DNA of 5,944 nt, taken from NCBI GenBank assembly GCA_030681635.1, contig JAUXRT010000155.1, forward strand, positions 1 through 5,944, read 5' to 3'. Positions 1 to 5,944 of this stretch are shown here, piece by piece (the stretch's first letter is position 1; each line of letters opens with the position of its first letter). Under the pieces are notes generated by a model, which made no database searches, was not told the origin of the DNA, and worked only from the letters and a program-made list of their open reading frames with translations. The stretch comes from Reyranella sp. Lineage in GTDB: Bacteria > Pseudomonadota > Alphaproteobacteria > Reyranellales > Reyranellaceae. A program made the position numbers and the translations under genes.

Positions 1-1629
1 GCCGCATCCCATGCTGGCCTAAGCGTGCTGATGGTCGAAAAGGAACCGCAATTCGGCGGATCGACGGCCTACTCCGCCGGCGTGATCTGGATCCCGGCCA
101 ACCGGCACGGCCGCGCGCTCGGTATCGCCGATTCGAAGGAAGAGGCGCTCACCTACCTGCAGCAGGAGGCCGGCAATCGGCTGAACCTCGAGCTGGCCAA
201 TGCGTTTCTCGACAACTGCAATCCCGCCGTCGAGTTCATCGAGAACAACACCTACGTCCGCTACGAGGCGGTGCCGATCTGGGCCGACTATCATCCGACC
301 AAGCCCGGCGCGGCCCAGGGCGGCCGTTCGCTGCTGCCGTTGCCGTTCGATGGGCGGCGACTCGGGCGGCGCTTCGCCGACCTGCGCGCGCCGCTCAAGA
401 CGATGATGGCGTTCGGCGGCATGATGCTGGGCCGCGGCGACCTGCCCCACGTCTTCAGGATGACGCGTTCGGTGCGCTCGGCGCTGCACGTTGCGGGCAT
501 GACGGCCCGTTACGCCCTGGACCGGGTGAACCACACACGCGGCACGAGGCTGGCCAACGGCAACGCGCTGATCGCGGCGCTGGCGCTCTCGGCGGAGGAA
601 CGCGGCATCGACCTCTGGCTCGCCAGTCCGGTCGTCGAGCTGATGCAGCGCGACGGTACCGTGGTCGGCGCAGTCGTGCAGCGCGACGGCAAGCGCGAAG
701 AGATCAAGGCGAGACGCGGCGTGGTGCTGGCGTGCGGCGGTTTCCCGGCCGATGACGAGTTGAAGCGCCGATACTACGGCCATGTTCGTGACGGCCGCCG
801 GCATCGGTCGGCGCCGCCGCCCGGCAACCGCGGCGACGGCATCCGCCTCGGCCAGACCGTCGGCGGTGCATTGGCCGAGGATGTCGCCTATGCGGCGGCG
901 TGGGTGCCGGTGTCGCTGGTGCCGCAGCCGGACGGCGCGACCCTGCCCTTCCCGCACTTCTACGAGCGCGGCAAGCCGGGCTACATCACCGTCGACGCCA
1001 CCGGCCGGCGCTTCACCAACGAGTCGGCGTCCTACCACGACTTCGTGCCCGCCATGGTCGAGGCGTGCCGAGGCCTCGACGAGACGAGCTGCTGGCTGGT
1101 GTGCGACCACCGCGCGATCCGCCGCTACGGCATGGGGGCGATCGGCCCGGCGCCGCTGCCGCTCGGGCCGCACCTCAAGAGCGGCTACCTGATCGCCGCC
1201 GAGACCTGGCCGGAACTCGCGGCCAAGATGAGGGTTGCTGCAGAGGCCCTGCAGGCCACCATCACGCGTTTCAACGGCAACGCGGCGCGCGGCGAGGACC
1301 CGGATTTCGGCAAGGGCACGGATGCCTACCACCGTTTCAACGGCGACCCCACCCACGGCCCCAATCCTTGCCTGGCGCCCCTGGTCCGGGCACCATTTTA
1401 CGCCATGAAGCTGATTCCGGGGGATATCGGCACCTTTCTGGGACTGCGGGTTGACGGTCATGCGCGGGTGCTGGATGGCCAAGGAGCCCCCATTGCCGGC
1501 CTCTATGCCGCCGGCAACGATATGACCAGCGTCATGGGCGGCACCTATCCCGGGGCCGGTATCACCATTGGCCCGGCCCTCACCTTCGGCTATATCGCGG
1601 CCCGACACGCGGCCTCGGCCGGCCGCTAA
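1..1629 (+). CDS. FAD-dependent dehydrogenase, 3-ketosteroid Delta1-dehydrogenase-like (5' end missing)
   Basis: The frame is open from base 1, and codons before the first possible start (GTG at 25) already read as family sequence (AASHAGLSVLMVEKEP). The gene therefore starts outside the window; 542 residues are visible and roughly 20-25, including the GxGxxG nucleotide-binding loop, are missing. Residues here are counted from base 1. Seen: the Glu ending the second Rossmann strand (E13), GGSTAYSAG (19-27), RGTRLANGNAL (180-190), ACGGFP (244-249), GTFLGL (477-482), GLYAAGND and a C-terminal YPGAG (516-520). Delta1-ketosteroid dehydrogenases use three Tyr and a Gly; plausible equivalents are Y97 (ADYHP), Y345 (NESASYHDF), Y516 and G520. 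The family abstracts hydride to FAD and introduces a C=C bond beside a ketone. The true substrate is unknown, because many relatives are not steroid enzymes and no steroid genes are nearby. The gene ends 27 bases before the GDP-mannose gene, so co-transcription is possible. GC3 drops in the last ~140 codons. Confidence 0.9.
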   Translation, partial: AASHAGLSVLMVEKEPQFGGSTAYSAGVIWIPANRHGRALGIADSKEEALTYLQQEAGNRLNLELANAFLDNCNPAVEFIENNTYVRYEAVPIWADYHPTKPGAAQGGRSLLPLPFDGRRLGRRFADLRAPLKTMMAFGGMMLGRGDLPHVFRMTRSVRSALHVAGMTARYALDRVNHTRGTRLANGNALIAALALSAEERGIDLWLASPVVELMQRDGTVVGAVVQRDGKREEIKARRGVVLACGGFPADDELKRRYYGHVRDGRRHRSAPPPGNRGDGIRLGQTVGGALAEDVAYAAAWVPVSLVPQPDGATLPFPHFYERGKPGYITVDATGRRFTNESASYHDFVPAMVEACRGLDETSCWLVCDHRAIRRYGMGAIGPAPLPLGPHLKSGYLIAAETWPELAAKMRVAAEALQATITRFNGNAARGEDPDFGKGTDAYHRFNGDPTHGPNPCLAPLVRAPFYAMKLIPGDIGTFLGLRVDGHARVLDGQGAPIAGLYAAGNDMTSVMGGTYPGAGITIGPALTFGYIAARHAASAGR

Positions 1630-1656
1630 CGCCTTTTGCCAACGGACAACCTCCGA

Positions 1657-3063
1657 ATGTCGCTCATCACGCCCGTCATCCTGGTTGGAGGCTCCGGCAA
1701 ACGCCTGTGGCCCCTGTCCCGCGAGAGCATGCCGAAGCAGTTCGTGCCGCTGCTGGGCAAGCAATCGACCTTCCAGCAGACCCTGTTGCGGGTGGCCGAC
1801 CGCACGCTGTTCGGCAAGCCCGTGATCGCCACCAACGACGCCTACCGCTTCATGTGCGAAGGCCAGGCCAAGGACATCGGCGTCGAGATCGACATCGTGG
1901 TCGAGCCGTCACGCCGTGACTCAGGCCCCGCCATGGCCGCCGCCGCCGCCTATACGCGGGGGCTCGGTGCCAAGGCCGTGCTGGCGCTGGCCTCGGACCA
2001 TCTGGTGATCGGCATCGAGGAATTCCTCACCGGCTGCCGCGAAGGCCTCGCCGCTGTCGAGAAGGGCGGAATCGTCACCTTCGGCATCCCGCCGACGGAA
2101 CCCAAGACCGACTACGGCTACATCCGCCCCGGCAGCGAGCGCATCGGCCCGGTGATGAAGGTTGCCGCCTTCGTCGAGAAACCCAACGCCCAGACGGCGC
2201 TGCGCTACATCGCCGAAGGCCTGCTGTGGAACAGCGGCAACTTCCTGTTCGCGCCCGAATTGCTGCTCTCCGAGATGGCACGCTTCGAGCCCGCCATGGC
2301 CGCCGCCGCCGAGGAGGCCGTGGCCAGGGCCAAAAAGATCGGCTCGACCGTGTTCCTGGACGCCGAGGCCTTCGCCAAGGCGCCGGCCAAGTCGATCGAC
2401 TACGCCGTCATGGAGCGTACCGACAAATGCTGGGTGGTGCCGGCCAAGTTCCGCTGGTCCGACCTCGGCACCTGGGACGCGCTGCTCGACGTCGGCGAGG
2501 CCGACAGCTCCGGCAACGTCACCGAAGGCCCGGTCGAGCTCGACCATGTGCGCAATTCCTACATCCGCTCCGACGGCCCGCTGACCGCCGTGATCGGCGT
2601 CGAGGACGTCGTCGTCGTGTCGATGAACGATGCCGTCCTGGTCGGCCACCGCGACAACCTCCCGAGCCTGAAGGATGTCGTTCAGCGCATGTCGGACGGC
2701 AAGCACCGCGCCGCGACCGAACATGCCGTGATGCACCGCCCCTGGGGCAGCTATCAGGATATCGACCGCGGCGAGCGCTTCCGCGCCAAGCGGCTCACGG
2801 TCAAGCCCGGCGCCAAGCTCAGCCTGCAGAGCCACAACCGGCGCGCCGAGCACTGGGTCGTCGTGAAAGGCATCGCCGAGGTAACGCTCGACGGCCAGAT
2901 CATGACCCTGCACGAGAACGAATCGACCTACATCCCGATCGGCGGCATCCATCGCCTCGCCAACCCCGGCACCGAACTGCTGGAGGTGGTCGAGGTCCAG
3001 ACCGGCGAGTACGTCGAAGAGGACGATATCGTCCGCTACGAAGACATCTACGCACGGGTCTGA
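1657..3063 (+). CDS. manC: Bifunctional mannose-1-phosphate guanylyltransferase / mannose-6-phosphate isomerase
   Basis: A 468-residue protein, the usual size for the bifunctional type II enzyme (ManC/CpsB/AlgA/XanB). It converts fructose-6-phosphate to mannose-6-phosphate and mannose-1-phosphate plus GTP to GDP-mannose in the cytoplasm; the middle mutase step needs another protein, not seen here. N-terminal nucleotidyltransferase: GGSGKRLWPLSRESMPKQF (11-29), ASDH (112-115, likely metal-binding Asp), YGYI, FVEKP (172-176), WNSGNFLF (191-198), DYAVMERT and WSDLGTWDAL (267-276). C-terminal type II isomerase cupin from RPWGSY (~361): likely metal ligands Q391, H393, E398 and H432, followed by NPG and EVQTGEYVEEDDIVR. 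The common QxHHHRxEHW reads QSHNRRAEHW here, which keeps the presumed ligands. ATG 1657 is chosen because the family motif begins within ten residues; the in-frame TTG at 1636 would add seven untypical residues. Only a weak GGA lies about 10 bases upstream. The symbol is by family, not proven orthology. Confidence 0.95.
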   Translation: MSLITPVILVGGSGKRLWPLSRESMPKQFVPLLGKQSTFQQTLLRVADRTLFGKPVIATNDAYRFMCEGQAKDIGVEIDIVVEPSRRDSGPAMAAAAAYTRGLGAKAVLALASDHLVIGIEEFLTGCREGLAAVEKGGIVTFGIPPTEPKTDYGYIRPGSERIGPVMKVAAFVEKPNAQTALRYIAEGLLWNSGNFLFAPELLLSEMARFEPAMAAAAEEAVARAKKIGSTVFLDAEAFAKAPAKSIDYAVMERTDKCWVVPAKFRWSDLGTWDALLDVGEADSSGNVTEGPVELDHVRNSYIRSDGPLTAVIGVEDVVVVSMNDAVLVGHRDNLPSLKDVVQRMSDGKHRAATEHAVMHRPWGSYQDIDRGERFRAKRLTVKPGAKLSLQSHNRRAEHWVVVKGIAEVTLDGQIMTLHENESTYIPIGGIHRLANPGTELLEVVEVQTGEYVEEDDIVRYEDIYARV

Positions 3064-3065
3064 CG

Positions 3066-4028
3066 GTGCGCTTCGGCGCTCATCACGAATGGGGCAAGCT
3101 GCGCGAGGTCGTCATCGGCATCTCGCCCGCCGAGGACTTCGTTGTTTTCTACGAGGAGTCGCAGCGCTGGCTGGTCCCGCCGGGCGACGCCTTCAGCCGG
3201 CAGCATGCCGGCCGCCGCCTGACCGACATTGATGCCGAATGGGCCGCCCGCATCGAGCGCCAGGTCGACGCGCTGGCCGAACTGGTCGCCCGCGAAGGCG
3301 TCGTCGTGCACCGGCCGGAACGCCTGAAGGGTGACGAACGCACCTTCCTCGCCCCCAACGGCGAAGGCGCCCAGCTCTTTGCCCGCGACGGCATGATCGT
3401 GGTCGGCAACCACGTTATCGACGCCTCGCTTCGCCTAAAATGCCGGCAGCGCGAACGCTATGGGTTGCGGCCGATCATCCAGCAGGCCGCGCAGCAACGC
3501 GGGGCACGCTGGTCGAGCGTACCGCTGGGGTCACCCGGCTGCGTCGATGGGCCGTTCCTCGAAGGCGGCGACACCTTGCTGAACGGCCACGAAATCTATG
3601 TCGGCATTTCCGGCTGCGCCTCCGATCTCGCCGGCGCCGACTGGCTGCAGGCCTTGCTGGGCGATGCCTACCGGGTGATTCCCGTGGCGATGAAGTCGAA
3701 CGTTCTCCATCTCGATTGCGCCCTGGCGCTGATCAAGCCCGGCCTGCTGGTCTGGTGCCCGGAGAAATTGATCGACGGTCTGCCGATGTCGCTCCGGGAT
3801 TGGGACGCAATCATCGTCTCCCGGGACGAAGCCAACCTGCTGGCGACCAACGGTCTGGTGCTCGAGGAAGGCCGCATCATCGTCGACGCCGGCAACACCC
3901 GCGTGATCGGGGAACTGCGCAGGCGCAAGGTCGACGTCATCTCGCTGCCGTTCGACGGCCCGATCAGCACCGGCGGCGGCTTGCGCTGCGCCCATCATCC
4001 GCTGCTGCGGGAAAGCGTTCTGGGCTAG
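3066..4028 (+). CDS. Amidinotransferase-family protein (arginine:glycine / inosamine-phosphate amidinotransferase-like)
   Basis: A 320-residue member of the guanidino-group modifying superfamily. These enzymes attack the guanidinium carbon of arginine with a Cys and pass the amidino group to an amine or to water. The order of blocks follows glycine amidinotransferase: EWGKLREVVIG (~8-18), LFARDGMIVVGN (104-115, D108), a GARW block, FLEGGD (164-169), HLD (H215, D217), a VDAGN block, and GGGLRC with the candidate nucleophile C308. E166 is 49 residues before H215, the same gap as between Asp254 and His303 of human AGAT, but it is Glu instead of Asp. StrB-type enzymes give a precedent for sugar-like (aminocyclitol) acceptors. 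The acceptor here is unknown, and hydrolase activity (arginine or methylarginine deiminase-like) is not excluded. GTG 3066 lies two bases after the manC stop, with a weak CGGG about 7 bases upstream, so translation is probably coupled. No signal peptide, so cytoplasmic. Confidence 0.88.
   Translation: MRFGAHHEWGKLREVVIGISPAEDFVVFYEESQRWLVPPGDAFSRQHAGRRLTDIDAEWAARIERQVDALAELVAREGVVVHRPERLKGDERTFLAPNGEGAQLFARDGMIVVGNHVIDASLRLKCRQRERYGLRPIIQQAAQQRGARWSSVPLGSPGCVDGPFLEGGDTLLNGHEIYVGISGCASDLAGADWLQALLGDAYRVIPVAMKSNVLHLDCALALIKPGLLVWCPEKLIDGLPMSLRDWDAIIVSRDEANLLATNGLVLEEGRIIVDAGNTRVIGELRRRKVDVISLPFDGPISTGGGLRCAHHPLLRESVLG
4025..4028. other. Tail-to-tail overlap of two stop codons on one CTAG
   Basis: The palindrome CTAG holds both stop codons: TAG at 4026-4028 ends the plus-strand amidinotransferase-like gene, and TAG read on the minus strand from 4027 to 4025 ends the glycosyltransferase gene. 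The convergent genes overlap by four bases with no intergenic space. Any transcript terminating after its stop must run into the opposing coding sequence. Both frames were checked codon by codon at this point. Confidence 0.95.
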
Positions 4029-5323
4029 GCGCCCTTCTTGGGCGTGCGGTCGAAGACGACCGGCTTGGGCTTGCTGAAAGCCTTCCTGATGTGCACACCC
4101 AGCGACCGGACGACGGTGGCGACCTGACCGCCCGCGAACCGCAGCAGCACGACGCCGAACGCCAACGGCGGGATTTCGCCGCCCCGGATGAAGTTGTGGC
4201 CGGCGCGCAGGAAGGTCGTGGCACAGAACAGTACCCAGACCACCGTGACGACGAAGAGCGTCAGCAGCAGCGGCACGAGTTGCGGCGCCAACAGGGCCGC
4301 CAGGAGACCCGACGCCACGCCGACCAGCAGCACGGGCTGGTTCAGCGACATGCAGAGATGCAGCAATGCCGCCACCTTGGCCGATGGCGTGATGTCGCGG
4401 CTTTTCAGGATCTCGGGCACCATCCGGAACGAGACGTGCCGGAACCCGTCCTGCCAGCGCTGCTGTTGGCGCAGCCAGGTCTTGGTGTCGGCCGGCAACT
4501 CACCCGGCACGCCGACGCTGACCAGGAACAGCGCGCGCCAACCCTTCACCCAGCCGCGATAGGTGAGGTCGAGATCCTCGGTGACGGTATCACCCTTCCA
4601 ACCGCCACCGGCGTCGATGGCCGCGCGCTGCCAGATGCCGCAGGTGCCGTTGAACGGCAGCGGATGGCCGGCCCAGCAGCGTGTCGCCTGCTCGATGCCG
4701 AGATGGGCGTCAAGCGTCACCATCTGCATCTCGGTGAGGGCGTTCTCGTGCGGATTGAGGAAGTCGAAGCGCGCCTGAACGAAGGCGGTCCTGGGCTCGG
4801 CGAAGAACGGCCGCATGCAGATACGCAGGAAGTCGACCGGCGGTACGTAGTCGACATCGAAGATCGCAAAGAAATCATGAGGCGTCTGCTGCATCGCCTC
4901 GTGCAGCGCGCCGCCCTTGTAGCCGCTGCGGTCCGTGCGTTGCAGCGCCACCACGTCGAAGCCCTTGGCGCGAAGTTCCGCCGCCACGGCGCGGACCATG
5001 TCGGCGGTGTCGTCGGTGCTGTCGTCGAGGAGCTGGATATGCAGCTTGTCGCGCGGCCAGTCGAGAGCGGCCGCGGACTCGGCGCCGCGGCGAACCACGG
5101 CCCCCTCGTTGAAAGACGGAATCTGGACGACCACGTGCGGCAGGTCGGCGTCCGCGGGCAGCGGCGTGGCCAGCAGAACCTCCTCCCGCCGCATCCCTGC
5201 GTCCTTCAGCCGATGGTGGAGGATCACCATGTAGAGCAGGCTGCCGATAAAAGCCGCCAGCAGCACGCAGGAGACCGCGAAGAGCGCCGCAAAGAACAGA
5301 GCGAGGGTGGCGATAATGACCAT
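4025..5323 (-). CDS. Processive family-2 glycosyltransferase, CslA (beta-mannan synthase)-like membrane protein
   Basis: A 432-residue inner-membrane glycosyltransferase with a GT-A core. Layout: one N-terminal membrane helix (~3-35), a cytoplasmic catalytic domain (~60-300), then about three hydrophobic segments (~326-350, 351-372, 384-406). It has the full D, DxD, D, Q(Q/R)xRW set of processive beta-synthases: LLDDSTD (D100/D101), FDVDYVPP (DVD 156-158), FNGTCGIW (224-231), TEDLDL (catalytic-base Asp D250) and QQQRW (286-290). The runs DRSGYKGGAL, FVQARFDFLN, FNGTxGxW, GGW..TxTEDLDL and KGW resemble plant CslA glucomannan synthases more than BcsA cellulose synthase, and no PilZ domain is visible. 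I infer a beta-linked polymer, possibly mannan or glucomannan; GDP-mannose versus UDP-glucose use cannot be read directly. ATG 5323 is 6 bases after the stop of the upstream paralogue, with no clear Shine-Dalgarno, which fits coupled translation. Its stop overlaps that of the convergent amidinotransferase-like gene. Confidence 0.92.
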   Translation of the reverse strand: MVIIATLALFFAALFAVSCVLLAAFIGSLLYMVILHHRLKDAGMRREEVLLATPLPADADLPHVVVQIPSFNEGAVVRRGAESAAALDWPRDKLHIQLLDDSTDDTADMVRAVAAELRAKGFDVVALQRTDRSGYKGGALHEAMQQTPHDFFAIFDVDYVPPVDFLRICMRPFFAEPRTAFVQARFDFLNPHENALTEMQMVTLDAHLGIEQATRCWAGHPLPFNGTCGIWQRAAIDAGGGWKGDTVTEDLDLTYRGWVKGWRALFLVSVGVPGELPADTKTWLRQQQRWQDGFRHVSFRMVPEILKSRDITPSAKVAALLHLCMSLNQPVLLVGVASGLLAALLAPQLVPLLLTLFVVTVVWVLFCATTFLRAGHNFIRGGEIPPLAFGVVLLRFAGGQVATVVRSLGVHIRKAFSKPKPVVFDRTPKKGA

Positions 5324-5329
5324 CGGCGT

Positions 5330-5944
5330 TCAGATGCCGGTCTTCGGCGTGCGATTGAATTCGGTCTTCTTGCCCAGCCCCGCTCCCACGATCGCACCGG
5401 CATTGGCGACGGCGAGATAGACGATCAGGGCCGGCACGGTCGCGGCCGTGACGAGATAGTCCGCGACGCTGCCGCGGCCGAGACGGCGATAGGCTCCCCA
5501 GGTCATGCCGATCAGGACGACCAGCATGCCGGCCAGCCATAGCCAGAGGCAGAACCGGAAGGCACCCAAAAGGTGGCCGTGACCCAGGATCGACAGGACG
5601 AGTGCCACCACGCCCACGACCAGAACCGGGAAGATGAGCTGCTGGCCGAGCCCGATGGTCGTCGTGAGCTTGGCCTCGGTCGACCAATCCGACTTCCAGA
5701 TCGGGATGACCAGCTTGCGGGCAACCTGCACGAAACCCTTGGACCAGCGACTCTGCTGGGCACTGAAATCGTCGATCTTCTGCGGCAACTCGCCAACCAC
5801 GTGCGGTTCCATCAGGAAGACGCCGTTCCAACCTTTGAGATGGGTGCGCAGTACCAGGTCGAGGTCCTCCGACAGGGTATCGTGCGACCAGCCGCCAGCC
5901 TCTTCCACGGCGGCACGACGCCAGATGCCGCCGGTGCCGTTGAA
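5330..5944 (-). CDS. Second CslA-like family-2 glycosyltransferase (5' part outside the window)
   Basis: The frame is open to the right edge and begins mid-motif with FNGTGGIWRRAA, so the GTG at 5908 is internal and the N-terminal half (first membrane helix, DD and DxD motifs) is missing. The 204 visible residues contain LSEDLDL (catalytic-base Asp D27), KGW, GELP and QQSRW (63-67). Three or so hydrophobic segments follow (~102-120, ~131-148, ~163-190) and then a basic tail, TEFNRTPKTGI. Motif order and wording match the downstream gene (FNGT-GIW-RAA, GGW-DT-EDLDL, GELP, QQ-RW-GF, RTPK), so the two are tandem paralogues. The hydrophobic segments and acceptor-side region differ clearly, so this is an old duplication or two different synthases, not a recent copy. 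It is the promoter-proximal gene of the visible pair. Donor and product are unknown; a beta-mannan- or glucan-type polymer is inferred from family resemblance. Confidence 0.9.
   Translation of the reverse strand, partial: FNGTGGIWRRAAVEEAGGWSHDTLSEDLDLVLRTHLKGWNGVFLMEPHVVGELPQKIDDFSAQQSRWSKGFVQVARKLVIPIWKSDWSTEAKLTTTIGLGQQLIFPVLVVGVVALVLSILGHGHLLGAFRFCLWLWLAGMLVVLIGMTWGAYRRLGRGSVADYLVTAATVPALIVYLAVANAGAIVGAGLGKKTEFNRTPKTGI

Noticed and set aside
1630..1656. Possible promoter or terminator between the flavoprotein and manC
   Set aside because: Only 27 bases, with no -35/-10 pair, no inverted repeat and at most a weak GGA before the ATG. Nothing supports a regulatory site.
19..1764. Long open frame on the minus strand (581 codons) opposite the flavoprotein gene
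   Set aside because: The translation is low-complexity, rich in Arg, Ala, Gly, His and Val, with no recognisable domain. The plus strand here encodes a clear conserved enzyme. High GC3 removes stop codons from the antisense frame.
1927..2310. A 21-base exact direct repeat at 1927-1947 and 2290-2310 in manC
   Set aside because: Both copies encode Pro-Ala-Met-Ala-Ala-Ala in frame. The first belongs to a normal family segment (SGPAMAAAA) and the second to an Ala-rich helix, so it is best explained by GCC codon bias.
1921..2952. Minus-strand open frame of 343 codons opposite manC
   Set aside because: Antisense to strongly conserved ManC motifs, with repetitive Gly, Asp and Val composition. A shadow.
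4030..4044. Hairpin CGCCC-TTCTT-GGGCG just inside the end of the glycosyltransferase gene
   Set aside because: The stem is only 5 bp, lies in coding sequence for the Thr-Pro-Lys-Lys-Gly tail, and no U-rich tract follows on either strand, so it is not a convincing intrinsic terminator.
3440..5542. Plus-strand open frame of 700 codons running across the convergent junction
   Set aside because: It overlaps the amidinotransferase-like gene in another frame and runs antisense to two clear glycosyltransferases. Its protein is Arg-, Gln- and His-rich with no motif, so it is a GC-driven shadow.
5330..5908. GTG at 5908 as the start of the right-hand glycosyltransferase
   Set aside because: The frame continues upstream to the edge and reads FNGTGGIWRRAA, a core motif of the family, so the real start is outside the window.

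Overview
The window is about 65% G+C and almost entirely coding. It holds five protein genes, two of them cut by the window edges. GC-rich third positions, GTG as well as ATG starts, genes packed 2 to 27 bases apart, and protein styles typical of Pseudomonadota suggest a high-GC proteobacterium, perhaps an alphaproteobacterium. That placement is inference; no rRNA or other marker gene is present. I see no tRNA, rRNA, CRISPR array, insertion sequence or convincing promoter or terminator.

Left half, plus strand: (i) a 5'-truncated FAD-dependent dehydrogenase of the 3-ketosteroid Delta1-dehydrogenase / fumarate reductase flavoprotein superfamily (1-1629); (ii) after 27 bases, a bifunctional mannose-1-phosphate guanylyltransferase / mannose-6-phosphate isomerase (1657-3063), which makes GDP-mannose; (iii) two bases later, with a GTG start, a protein resembling arginine:glycine amidinotransferase (3066-4028). 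The last two look translationally coupled.

Right half, minus strand: two tandem processive family-2 glycosyltransferases that resemble the plant CslA (beta-mannan synthase) type more than cellulose synthase. The complete downstream gene is 5323-4025. The upstream gene runs from the right window edge to 5330 and is only 6 bases from it, so they form an operon transcribed toward the plus-strand genes. The two gene sets meet tail to tail, with both TAG stop codons sharing one CTAG palindrome at 4025-4028.

Taken together, a GDP-mannose synthase facing two CslA-like synthases suggests a locus for a beta-mannan- or glucomannan-like cell-surface polysaccharide. The coupled amidinotransferase-like enzyme is the unexplained member. 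It has the full amidinotransferase layout, but by my recollection of the human enzyme it carries Glu where that enzyme has its catalytic Asp, as in the hydrolytic members of the superfamily. Whether it modifies the glycan, a precursor or an unrelated metabolite cannot be read from the sequence. The flavoprotein has no obvious part in glycan synthesis, and its last ~140 codons differ in codon use from the rest of the gene.
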